Assembly: GCA_963402885.1 (NCBI GenBank)
Contig: OY727098.1
Location: 19,826,717-19,890,716, forward strand
Direction: 5' to 3'
Length of the DNA stretch: 64,000 bases
Origin: Antedon bifida
Taxonomy: Eukaryota > Echinodermata > Crinoidea > Comatulida > Antedonidae
How positions within the stretch are numbered: position 1 is the stretch's first letter; each line of letters starts with the position of its first letter. The notes beneath the pieces were generated by a model that worked only from the letters and a program-made list of their open reading frames with translations, was not told the origin of the DNA and did no database searches. The position numbers were made by a program, and so were the translations under genes. This document shows, piece by piece, positions 35,901 to 48,100 of the stretch.

Positions 35901-37568
35901 ATTGTCCCCCAAAAATATGAAAAATGAAGATTAATTAAATCAGACTTTGAATAGGTTATTTTGTAGTTTTAATAAAGTTAATCACTTCCGTACAAAAAAA
36001 CGAAAAAAATAATGTTTTCTCATATAAAATGACACAATAAATGGTCAAATTCAACCAAAAATCCATTGGCTGGCAGCTAATTTGACTATTTTTTGCGTTA
36101 AATTACAATTTTTTTCGATTCCAATTTATTTTCAAAGTGGATAACTATTATGTGACATTAAAATGGCATATTCAAGAAAAAAAATTTTTTTTTCAGGGGA
36201 ACAATACATCTTTAATGTTGTTATAAATACAAATGAATGTTTATTGCTTCAGATTTCTGAAGTATCCAGTGTGGTAAATTATTGTACAAAACATTTTAAA
36301 AAGAGCAATCATAGTAATAAAACAAAACTTACAGCACACACGTTTCGTCCTTTAGAGTTTCCAGCAACAACTCCCAAAATTCCAGCAACAAGATAAAACT
36401 GAAAACATTATAAGCACATTTTATATATTGGTACCTATTAATTATATTCTTAATGCGTTGGCATTATACTGTCACAGCAATATTGTTACAACTGGATCAC
36501 ACATAACTGGCTTGTCTTGACAAGTTAGTGAAACAGTGTGGTGATGTGAGATTCCGTTTTCAGACTTTTTCTGTTGTCTTGGTCAATTTATTCGTTTTTT
36601 TTAGGCTATTTCGTGGTTTATTTTACATCAACATTTTATTTTCACACTTATGCTAAACAGCGCATAGAGACTATTTGTATTTTGCGCTATATACATATAA
36701 AACCATTAACCATTAACACATAAACAAAACAAAATGAATACGTATAAGATCTAGACAACGAAAATATTAAAGATGTATTGTCCCCCAAAAACATGAAAAA
36801 TGAACATGAATGAAATCAGACTTTGATTAGGCCATTTGGTAGTTTTAATAAAGTTAATCACATACAGTAGGAAAAAACAAAAGCAAATGACAAAATAAAT
36901 GGAGAGAATAATCTTCATAAAAATATAAATAACTAAAATAAATTGGTTCAGTAAATAATATGTATGTTTGTCGTTGAAGAGTGAGCATTGCTAAATGTTG
37001 AATAATGTATAAATGAATTTGTAGTGTTCATTAAACTAAATTTAAACTTTGGGAAAAAAATGCAATATCTCAAAAGATTATCAATTTCTTCCTACTCATT
37101 TGAGCTCTTTCGTTTAGGAATATCTTAGAATTACCAACTACAATATTTGTTTAATGATATTATTTTTTTTTTAATTTCTTCCTATTTAATCTCTTTGATA
37201 GTCATCTTTTTATTTGTTTGCATTGTATTTTTTTATGGCCTTGTAAAGAACACATTATGTTTGTGAAAAAGCATGCTGTTGCTTCATGATTTAGATTATT
37301 TGAAATAAAAGCAGTTTATCATGATATGATAATAAAGAAAATATACCGCAAGTGCACCCCAGATTGGGATAGCAACTTTGCTTCCTTGATATTCGAGACA
37401 GATACTTGCTACACCAAATGCAAGAGATAAAATCGATAAAACGATTTGAGTATAGCCTGTTACGAGGAGAACTTTGAAGTTCAAACTTGATCGGACTTCT
37501 CCAGGCTGTTGAGAGTAAGTTACTGATGTAGCCTCTGGGGCAACTTGTAGTGGTACATGTGTCGTCAT
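32915..37568 (-). CDS. MS4A/CD20-like four-transmembrane protein, gene B
   Basis: Six exons: 37347..37568, 36333..36398, 35370..35495, 34949..35074, 33987..34017 and 32915..33300, giving 318 residues. It has the same plan as gene A but is the most diverged member. TM1 is about 35-58. TM2 includes VAIPIWGALA-FYLVAGILGVV. The loop after TM3 is longer and Tyr-rich (SHYSSEYYYYYDL). TM4 is followed by MCSTGVCCCRTSTT. The exon 4 acceptor is the upstream ...ataatag/AAAAAAAGT at 35074, because only that one keeps the phase. The tail has five to six 15-residue units of the type QNSQYMGQAQAHLPQ, rich in Gln and with one Tyr each. An acceptor 5 bases before the ATG implies a 5' UTR intron. Intron 2 (35496-36332) carries a MITE. 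Role presumably at a membrane; partner unknown. Confidence 0.85.
34570..34790. repeat. Dispersed repeat starting with (TAA)n and 'aagcgc' words, in gene B intron 4
   Basis: Begins 'taataataataataa', then 'atttataaagcgcaagag' and 'ttcaaagcgctg'. Related starts occur at 26690-26730 and at 12380-12416 ('atagcgcttaatgcataaag'), so this is a multi-copy element fragment. No coding capacity is seen. Confidence 0.55.
35895..36211. mobile_element. TTAA-flanked MITE, copy 2 (gene B intron 2)
   Basis: Starts AGATGTATTGTCCCCC and ends GGGGAACAATACATCT, with TTAA at 35891-35894 and 36212-36215. It shares the inner words 'agttttaataaagttaatcac' (split: 35955-35975) with the fragment at 36771. Confidence 0.8.
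36771..36905. mobile_element. TTAA-flanked MITE, left-end fragment
   Basis: TTAA at 36767-36770 is followed by AGATGTATTGTCCCCC and about 130 bp matching the left part of the copy at 35895. No right end is found nearby, so it is a truncated copy, in gene B intron 1. Confidence 0.7.
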
Positions 37569-37599
37569 TAGGCCTGTAGTTGATCAAATCAAAAAGGAA

Positions 37600-39600
37600 A
37601 AAAAGAAAACAGCTCCAAAAAATTATCTCACACTGGAATTTTGCAGTAAAACTGACGTGGTAATATTACCAAAAATAATTGCCTACTTGCCGAATGTTTT
37701 AACATAAATAAATCAAACGAAATATATATAATATATAATAATTAATAATATATCTGCAAAGCTGAAGCATTTGCACACTATATCTCCTAAACAGGACCGA
37801 TATCTATGTGAGTCCAATTTCCCTGGGACACTTTTTTTATTTTATAATTGGTTAATTTGGGAAATCTTGAGTTTATAGTAAATTTCAAGAAGTTTTTTCA
37901 ATAGTTTAAAAATAAGTTTCAGATTGTGAACAAGGGGTTGGCAAGTCTGGTTTGAAAACACCAGGAAAATGAAGAACATGAAGAAAACAATAATAAAGAT
38001 TACTAGATGCATTGACGGCGTTCCATAGAAATTCCCGGAAATGATTATTTACACATGCCACAAGTGTCACATGACAAGAAGAAACAGTCGACCAAGTAGG
38101 CCTATTAGTAGGAGAGGATGCCCACTTAGTACTCCGCAATAGCATACAGGGTACATTGAAAAAAAGAGTATTCTTTTACGCTATTTCGAAATATGCCAAG
38201 GGAAAAAACAACCAAATAAAAACTGGTAAAACCAAATCAATCATAGAATAATACTTAGATATAAATATAATACATACCTTTTTATATGGTCGATATTCGT
38301 CTACTTTACACTTTTTTAAAGCAGCTCCTGTTATTGTCTTGATCTTAATCATCTATCATCGGATGGCTAAGCACAACTGATGCGCACGCGCGGCACTTGG
38401 CAACCTGGGAATTTTATGAAAGGCAATCTGAGTCTACGATCCTTCTCAATTTTAAATAATCATGTGGTTCTGCAATCTTTGTTGATGATTGTGACGTATT
38501 TATACATCAAACATACCTGTTTTTTTGCGATGATTTTATAATATTAAATTTCGTTCTATAGGCCTAATGTCAATGAAAAAATCTCGATCTCCTCCGGGCC
38601 TGATATCGAGCACATATTAAACGGATTCCAAAGAAATTAGAGGGATGCATCAACTATTTGATTAAAAAAAAGAAGAAAAGAAAGCAATGCCTTTGAACAA
38701 TTATTAATGAATGTTTTCAAACCTAAAGAATGATCAATTGTGGACCTGTTTCAGAATATTCTCTTAAATGGTTCTGATTTGATGTTTTTCAAGAATAGAG
38801 AAAGATCTAGAAGTGGATTACATTAAAAATATTACCATCTATTTACCAATCTTTTTCTTACTTAAAAATGTCTTATTTTAATCTAGAATTTATATACAGA
38901 CCAATATAAAACCTGGCAAGAATAGTTTATTAAAATTAAATACCATTGCACTGAAAAAATGCACTGACAGCATTCGTTTGGTTAAAAAGCTTGAACTTAA
39001 TTGCATTTTGTTAATCGAAATGTGTCATAAAATATAATTTTCTTAAGAGAATGAAGTTTTGTTGGAATGCTGTTGTAGCTAACATGTTGACGTGAACAAA
39101 CAATGTTGGTACAAATAAAATTTGTTCTCAGAATTTTTAAGATATAAAAAGAAAAAAATATTGATTGTTGATTGATATCTTAATTACCAATGTTGATATA
39201 CAATAATTAACAGTCGGCCTAAAACATACCGTTTGCAGTTTCTTGTATCCTAATTAAGAACTTTCTACAACTATAAACTATATATGGACAAGGATTACCA
39301 ATAGTAAATTAATCACTGTCCTATCAGATCGGGAACAGTACCTCTGACACAGAGGCTGTTTTGTGAACCAGTTCACCTGGGAAATCTCCCACTCGTCTCG
39401 AATGATGAACTGGGTTCTTTAAAGTGCCAGAAATATTTTATATACTGAAGAAATAATATGACACAACTACCAGTATCATTTACTACGTTAAAACGGTGTT
39501 TTTAAAAAGTATTATTTGACTTTAAACAAATAAAACAGCAGGTCTTTCACCCATTTATAAATGGGATCATCACATCCAATTTTACCGGATGTATAGATGC
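37600..39600. other. Region between genes B and C: promoter side of B, 3' side of C
   Basis: On the minus strand a donor-like site (AAAAAG/gtatgta, near 38278) preceded by an AT-rich CATATAAAAAG stretch could end a 5' UTR exon of gene B. No other exon is seen. A dispersed-repeat fragment with 'aaatctcccactcg' is near 39360-39440. Confidence 0.35.
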
Positions 39601-39629
39601 TTTACATTGTAGGTTCTTTCACTGGATGT

Positions 39630-39797
39630 TCATTATCAGCCAGTTGCCCCATTTGATGGCTGAATGACGTATATGTTTTTGACTCATGACTTGTTGTTAA
39701 CCCACGACATATTGCTGACCCATGACCGGTTGTTGACTCATAACTGGTGGTTGACCCACGACCTGCACCATAGGATATCCTTGAACACTAACTTGAC
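39630..39797 (-). pseudogene. Decayed tail exon (exon 6) of MS4A-like gene C
   Basis: The acceptor at 39798-39799 and the first 12 codons (GQVSVQGYPMVQ) match exon 6 of gene A. The following repeats have diverged (VVGQPPVMSQQPVMGQQYVV), then a TAA stops the frame within about 33 codons, with further stops beyond. Compared with gene A, about 9 bp are lost after the MVQ codons. Because exon 5 already carries a stop, this exon is no longer under selection to stay open. Confidence 0.8.
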
Positions 39798-40192
39798 CTG
39801 TACAGAAGTTGCATGAAGTTTTAGTGATCACAATTCATGGCTTAAGAATCAGAAGACACATCGTGTTTATCAACCAATATTCATGTGGACATTTCTTGTT
39901 TGTTTTATAACTAATTTTTTACATATTAATGCTGCTTTCTTTATATTTTAAATTAGAAAATGTATAAGTTTATAAAAGTTAACATATTTGTGTCATATCC
40001 TCAGTGTTCGAATGTGCAGGTGTATAACTAAAACTATAAGTAAGAATATCGTTGTTGTAAGCACTGCTTGTTTGCTAGCACAAACCAGGGAATCCTGCAC
40101 AAACTAGTGCATACAAAACACAATGTCGCAACCTATACTTTACGAATGGAAGTAATCAAACCATTATTATTGAAAGAACTTAACTTACCAGA

Positions 40193-42782
40193 TTATACCA
40201 CATACGATGCATATTGAGTCTGGAAAAAAGCAAAGGTAACTATATTATTACTCGATGTCATAATATATCACCCATATGCCCACACGTATTTGTCAAATTT
40301 GGAAAAATAGACAAGCAAATTTTCTCAATTCAAAAAAAAATGTTTACATTGTCTCGTCATAGATGTTGCAAGAGCTAAAATTCCAAATTTTAGCTTAAGT
40401 CACTATCGGTTGAGGAGATATGGGCAACCGAATGTGTCGCATGATCTCAAAGTGCAAAGGGTAAATATTTTCCCTTGTTAGCCAATTACGATATCGAGAG
40501 GAGGTTAAAACAACTGAAATGTGGAGAGTTATGTAAATTCCCATGGAACCTCTCTATAAGCAAGTAATAAGTACGGGAGCAATTTATCCCACTCTCGGAG
40601 ATCATCCTGAACAAACTTTCCCAGGGAAAATGCTACACTGGTCTACAATTCCGTATATCTGAATTCCGGATCAACTCCGAATTTTCGTTTTTGCGGTGTA
40701 AAACGAGTTTCTATTTTCTTTTTTAAAGATATAGCCATACCATTTTATTTTTATGAGGGGACACTTTCCGGACCAACCAAGTTTTCGCAAGAAAAAAACA
40801 CTCAAAAATGAACGAATAAAATCGATCTGTACTTAAGAAATTGAGAAGAATATTTTCTAATGAAACTGTCAAGCCAGAAATGGTATAATAATTCTTTAAA
40901 ACAGTATAATTACATTAATATTTTTTTATTAAAAATGATTTAGATTATTATTTTATGTTTGGTCTTTTGGTTTTTTGTATTAAAACTTTTAAAACCCAAC
41001 AAACAGAAATTAGCAGCTTTAGTAACTCACATTTGTGGATGTTCCGCAACAACAAGTCGCTCCACAGCACATGTAGACTGATGAAGTGATTGCAACCACA
41101 AGTTCTATGCCTCCAATTAGTGTACAAACAATGTCAACAGCAGCATATTCAGTGTTCTATATATTAAACATTATCTTTTTCAATTTCAGTATTAATTATT
41201 ATATCCTATATTAATAGGATACCTCGATCATGTTTAACTGACCAACCATATAGTAAATATTTTGAATTCAGGAACGGTATCTCCTCACAGGCCTAAGTAT
41301 AGGAGTTGTGTACTGAAACATTCAAATATGCTGGTACTGTATACAGAATACACATGTATACAGAATACACATGTATACAGAATACACTCATCGCAATGAA
41401 AGCTGAACACATAGCTATATAATCAATCAAATTTTCTTTGTAATCGGCCAATGTAAACATTTAGGTGGTGTTTTGTGTTCAGACACATTATTTTTGGCAG
41501 AGCAAATTATTTAAAAAAACAATTTTGGATAAAGTTAGTAGATATTCTAAGTACTGTACAATAATGATGTGTTAATATTACAGAGTCTGAGACGGTATCA
41601 CTTTAGTCTCCTTGACAATACGTGGGAACTAACTCACGTCAGTATAGTAATCGGACGAAGAATATGCACTGCTCATACCACCCCAATAAAGATGGACACA
41701 TGCTGTAACAGCTGCCAATATTGACATCACAAGACAACCAACAATCTGAAATTACAGTTCTTTAAAGTAAAGATAAAATAAAAATCTGAACCAATTTTTT
41801 AGATATAATAAAAATACGTGCATATATATGCATAAAGCTTCACATTAATACACCGGTTATGTTTTGAATCAAACATACTCCCATAATGTTGCGCAGTTGT
41901 GTTTTGATTTTACCAGGTACCCATTTTTACACCTAGGTGAAGAGAGTAAGTAAAGTGTCTTGCCTAAGGATACAAGCAATGCGACTTTTAATATTGTGTG
42001 CGGGTATTTTTCAAGATGGACATCCATTAGACAGTGTACCGCGATCGAAAAACACTCCTATTTGGGGCAAATCGTTGAACCTAAATTCGTTTTAATTGTC
42101 AATAACTAATTATCTAACTTCACCTAATTATGTTATGGTAAAAATCAGTATTGACAGTATGTACCAATTTTATAAATACCATCATGTAAAAATTTCAGAA
42201 GTTACGAGAGCGCGATTTACCGAATTTTGCCCTTACGTAAATTTATATTTACACACACACAGATGTGTCTTTTGGATTGAACACAGCACAAGAAAAACCA
42301 ATCATAATAACTTACAGCACAAGAGTTTCGTCCTTTAGATTTTCCAGCAATCACCCCCAGAATTCCAGCAACAAGATAAAACTGTAGATATTAATATGAC
42401 GTTAACATCATAGTTCAAACTTATTATGCAGTAACAAATGAATACGTGTAGTCAAAATGGATGAAGTGGCTGAAAGTTTAATTTACCATATTTAATCTTT
42501 TTTAATGAAAAATAAAAGTAAATTATCATAACATATTTAAAACCAGTTAATATTTACCCCAAGTGCACCCCAGATTGGGACAGCAATTATGCCTTGAAGA
42601 TATTGAAGAAAGATGCATGCCACACCAAAAGCAAGAGATACAACCGATAAACTAATCTGCAAATAGCCAGTAACAAGTGCAGCTGTAGAGTTTAAACGTG
42701 ATGGGAATTTTTCTGGCTGTTGATAGTAAATTACTGGTGCAGCCCCTGGGGAAACTTGCAGTGGTACACTGGTTGTCATCAT
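40193..42782 (-). CDS. MS4A/CD20-like gene C, truncated by a nonsense codon in exon 5
   Basis: Exons 42558..42782, 42316..42381, 41638..41745, 41031..41156 and the first part of 40189..40219 join in phase. In exon 5 the CAA (Gln) of genes A, D and E is TAA at 40193-40195, giving 183 residues instead of about 250. The four membrane segments and the Cys cluster remain; the Gln/Pro-rich tail is lost. The start has two Met codons (42780-42782 and 42777-42779); the second matches the other copies. Exon 1 differs clearly from gene A (SPGAAPVIYY against APEAGPAIYY), while exons 3-5 and introns 2-5 are almost identical to A. It is either a tail-less paralogue or a pseudogene in the making. An acceptor (tttatag) shortly before the ATG suggests a 5' UTR intron as in the other copies. 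Confidence 0.75.
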
Positions 42783-42799
42783 TAAAATGGATCTATAAA

Positions 42800-44985
42800 C
42801 AAAGACAAAAGCTGTTGTATAAATGGCACTTATGTGTCTCGCACCAGAATTTTACCAAAAATGAACCATCCATGTCAGTAATGCACGAAATGACCGCAGG
42901 AGACAACCGTTGATCACTTCAATACCCCTTTTACATCGTCTAGCAGACGGAGTTTGACGCACTGCGCGCCAACATAACAAAAAATCAAAACACCGAAAAG
43001 TACCGAGACAAAACAGAGACACAATGACTCTAAACGCCGGTGCTCTCTTAATTTTTTTCTTTTTGATATTTTATTTAAACACAGACTATTATCAATATTA
43101 ATGCTCGCCTGTAAAAATCTAAATACTAGCCATGTACTGACTTAAATCAACTTTACTCTTTATGTGCTACGAATTTGCTGTATTTCTTATTTCTTTCAGA
43201 GGTATGTGTAGTTCTAATATACTCTAGTGGAAACAGTACTCTTCTGCACTGTAAAGTAGAAAGTCCAGTGTCACAAAAACAAACTTTTAAATTATGCAAA
43301 CATAATAAAAAAGAAAACATTTATCATATTTTGATTGGGAACTTTCGTGCTTAACATAAAATTCGATAAGCACACTTTTTCCATAATTACTCAACGTTAT
43401 TACAAAACTTTTTGTTTAAAACTATACTAATTATTACAACAATACATAACTAATTATGCAACAGCAACATTAACATAAAAAAGTTCAAAGTTATGATAAA
43501 TAGATAGCATTTCTATATAATGTACAAGCACGGCTTGTGTACATTTTACAATGCAGCATAAATTCTCAACGAGAAAACGAATGTAATATTATATTCAAGA
43601 GTTGAAATATAATTTTCTATGTAATGTTTTATGTTTTAAATCCATTTTACAATGCAGCATAAATCTCATATGAAATAGCATGCTTTCTCAGTGACATATT
43701 AAACATAATAGGCCAACAGAAATAAAATTAAATTTAAAGTATCTACACAATGCATTGCAATAAGTTTACGGTGAAGTTTGCACAATTCCTAAACTATGTA
43801 TAGCCTACTATCAAACTTTATGTGACACAAAATGTGATGATGTGCCCATAATGCCGATGATGTCATATCACTACCTTATGTGGGCACATCACACTTGTTT
43901 GTTAGACAATGTAATTTGGTGTATAGATAATACATTATAAGAAACGAGTCGTACATGATTTATTAAAACATCATGGACACTTCGGCTCAGGTTTTGACCA
44001 ACCCCTAGCAGAAACGTCTCAATCAAAAATCGAACTACCACCAGGTGAGATTTGCATATAATGTTTATGGTAGGCCCTATATATTTTAAATTAATGTTTG
44101 AAAGAAGTTTGAACTAAACAATCATGATTATAATGTATATAATTACTTATTATTAAGAATGTCAAATGTTTAGGCCTATAGGCCTACTGTCATGTTTAAA
44201 AACATGATTCGCAGCTTCTCATGAGCCGATCACAATACTAGCTACTACTAGGCCTCCTACCTAGATATAACATAGTCGATAGGTCCTAAATAAATTAAGG
44301 CTATGGCTACATAGAAGGCCTAATAATAACATTGTCATCGATACATACAGTAAGCATAAGGCCTAATCTGATTGCTAGAATGTTAAAATGGTGAAAGAAA
44401 AACAACCAACCAATATGTCTAATCAACGCCTTTCCACAATAATGGCAATGGACATCTTCTATCTTCGATCGAGGATTATAAAACGATATGTATTGAAGCG
44501 TAACATTTTTTTTTTTATAATGCTATTTCAATGTCACACATCATTCAATTTGCTTAAACTTGGATCGAAAAAAGGAGTAATTTCTAATTTAAAAATGTAA
44601 CAATAGTTGATCAATAACTTAAAATAAAATGATATAACACTAGGCCTATGATATTCATTTTTATTGTTAAATTTCAGAAAGTTCAAATTGTGTTACACAG
44701 TCAGTGGATCAAACAATAATAATTTAATGCTAAATTTAACTATAGGCCTATGCCCTTAAATCACAGATTCTTTGTAGGTCATGATATAAATGATTTTTCG
44801 TATTTATAATGTATTTTAGCATTAGTACCCGTCTTTGGCGGTTGGGTAGAGGTTGATATGTACAGATTTCACCGAGAAAACGCATGTAATATTATATGCA
44901 AGAGTTGAAAAATAATTTTCAATGTAATGTTCTATGTTTTAAATCCATTGATACGCAAAGTTTAACATGGAAATCTAACAAAAGA
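42800..44985. other. Gene-free DNA upstream of gene C
   Basis: Contains the promoter side of gene C and repeat pieces. A segment at about 43565-43640 ('gagaaaacgaatgtaatat', 'atgttttaaatccatt') recurs at 44870-44950. TAGGCC words are at 44170-44370. The open frame at 44388-44600 has no recognisable domain. Confidence 0.5.
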
Positions 44986-44990
44986 ACACT

Positions 44991-45160
44991 GAGCTCGCCT
45001 TGCCAAGATAAAAACTCGTGACAGTCAAACAGACAATCCCGTTGATCTCTGGAGTTAGCATCCTGTTGTTAGATTGAGCTCGCCTTGCCAAGATTGAAAC
45101 TCGTGACAGTCAAACAGATAATCCCTTTGATCCCTGGAGTTAGCATCCTGTTGTTAGATT
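44991..45160. repeat. 85-bp tandem duplication
   Basis: 'gagctcgccttgccaagat' at 44991 recurs at 45076, and both units end 'catcctgttgttagatt'. The units differ by a few bases. Nature unknown. Confidence 0.9.
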
Positions 45161-48100
45161 GCTTTGACAAACATAATGTACGTGTATGCATGTATTAATG
45201 TATATAATCCATGGTCTATGTTGGGCTAAATACTTATGTTAGTATGCCATGTATGCTGTCACTAAAAGGCAGTTTTCTTGGAAATCTAACAATGTTACGA
45301 AAACAAATACAGAACATTCGACACATACTTATTTATATTTAAATTGTAGTTACCGTCAGTAAACTGAAGTACGAAAAGCAAGTCCACTGAAATTTGAACG
45401 GCACCTTAAAACTTTATTGATGATTACCATACAGTAGGCCTACCAACAAAGGTTTCCTACAGTTACTTTGATACAAAAACACAAAAATAAGAATGACAAT
45501 TCGACACTTTTATATCAATACTGTATTGATGTATATGTTTTAATGACAATAACAATGTTATTTATGTACACACGTATTTATGGTGTTTGGTGCTTTGGAT
45601 TTTAAACATAAAATGTCACCTATTTTTTTTAAAAATAGGATTACCTCCACATTGTATTTTTCGCGCCGCGCCTTTAGACAGTTATGCCGATTTTTTCAAC
45701 TAAGCAAATTTCAGCTTATACGTATGCGTAGAGAGGGATTTGGAAATTGAAAACATGAATATGCAATGCATATAAGCTGGCGCTTTCGATTCGCGCGAAC
45801 AAATTCCCCATTAGCGGAAAATAGGCAGTTTACTCCAGAGGACGGAATCATTACATTACAAAACCAGTATCAACGTGAAAGCTATTACTTACGAAGGCTG
45901 AAAAATATGGGAATTTGTAAACTCGAATTGGGCATGCGCACGTCCCAAATCACGTCTTGGAGAAGAGAGTCTTTGAAAACATCTGCTGATATTAGTCAAT
46001 TCAGTCACATGAGATTTTCTGTTGAACGGCCATGCACATTACACGAACTAACGACGTAACCACAGCATTCACTTTCGGAATTGGATCAACAACAACAAAA
46101 TATTTACCTGAAAACTGTAATTTAAAGCAAAAAAATGGTAAAATTGGCTGCCTGCCAATATATTTTTGGTTGAAATTAACCGTTTAATATTTTGTCTTTT
46201 TATAAATATAGGCCTAAGGGTCTTTTTATTATTATTTCATTTTTTTACACGGATGTGATTTTATTTAAACTACAAAATAACCTATTTATTTAAATGAAGT
46301 TTTATTCTAATATGTATAGTGGTTATTTTATCACATGATCCTTTTGTAAAATTTCAAATTAAGTTTGGATTTATTTTCATTCTCCACGAATAATGTCAAC
46401 TCTAGCCATGGAATAAGATCATTCAAAATCGAATAACCATGGAATAACAGCTTAATTTCCTACTACTGTAAATAAGTGACAATTGTACAGTTTAGGTCCG
46501 ATTGCAAAACTGGACCATGTAATAGAAACAAATCAAAATCATTTTACTGGTTTGTTTGGTGTAAAAAGAAAGGCCAGTATTAATTCTTACAGGTGAAATT
46601 TATGTGGCTAGAAAAATATGCAAAGAACAAATGTTCGTTTAAAATTTACATCTACATGGTCATGATCGACAGGCAGTTTTTACTGGTAGTAGGACTGTGA
46701 CTATACCTAATATGTATTAGGTCCTGAACTTAATATTCTGTCTTTTGCAGTTGTAGGCCTATGTTTTAAAAAGAGTATACATACTTAGATATAACAATTA
46801 CGATCAAATACAGAAAACCGCAAGAATGGTGAGTCGCGTGAAGGGTGAAAGCAAAATGTTCCTCTCACTCCCGTGGAAGTTCAAAACATGGTGATGAAGG
46901 AATACATGGGCTTATTTGAGAATGTTATTCTTCCAAATAGAATACATACAACATTAACACAAAACACACACATGGCAATAGCAATTTTTCAACTAAATAC
47001 AGTACTACTATTACTACTAGTTGTTTTTTATTCTTTTCTTGTCAATGTTTTGTATTTTTAATATGTATCGTTTTTAATTAGGCAAAATACAAGAATTTTT
47101 AGGCCTAATTACGTGTATTAAAGTTATAATTCTCGAATTGATCGAATTTGAACCATACCATGAAAGACTTTTGGTCATTATCAGATTTCCTCATCTTTAC
47201 CGTTTAAAATTTTATTTTCAGTAAATTTACAATATTACAATTTCCTATTATTATGCTTATAATAAACAAGGAGGTGTGCTGTACCTTAATTTGTTTTCAA
47301 TTGTGTCATAGGGACTAGAGGGCCGGCAAGTTGGTTCCTACCCACCAACTAACGTTAGCGATAACTGTGTCCATTCAGGGCGCCAAACCCCACCAGTACA
47401 CCCATTGATAGCCGGAAATGGTACTCTCGCACATAACATTCATGATAAATGGCACCTCTAATTGGCCGGAAAAAACACTCTCATGCAGCATGCTACCATT
47501 AAACAAAACGATCGTACTTTTTTCCTCCTCCTCACACACGTGGACTATTTAAAGGACGATAACATTTGTTGCCGTATGTTAGATGCGCGTGCTCTGTGTG
47601 CGGAACCACCGTCGATTGTTCGATCATTCACTCGGTATTTTGTTTTGCGTTCAAGTTACAAGCCCCAAAAAAAGCACAATTTGGGTGAGAAGGCAAATTC
47701 AATGCTTATTACAGCCAGGGGCGGACCCAGGGGTGTTTTCCTTGTGGCCCGGGCAACACCCTTAATTTGATACTAAATGTTGTTTCTGCCACTAAATTAA
47801 AATTGAGTTCCATTTCATTGTATACAATATCCATCCGGACCCGGAACTTGATAGGCTTAGTCATAAAGTAGTTACAGAGTTGCAGGGCATTTTATCATTG
47901 TTGAATGTTTTGATATTAGCCTAATTGTTAAAACGACCTTCACAACCAAAATATTTCTTTGTAATAAAATTTATTTTAAATGGAACGCTACAAAAATAAT
48001 CCTCTGCTTCATCAGAGCATGAATACCTAATAACCAGACAAGAACGTATCTTTATTACGTTTTACTATCAATCCATTTTCATATCACGCAATCCATTTTT

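Noticed and set aside
45766-46059. 97-codon plus-strand frame
   Set aside because: No recognisable motif or splice context; may be chance in a less AT-rich patch.
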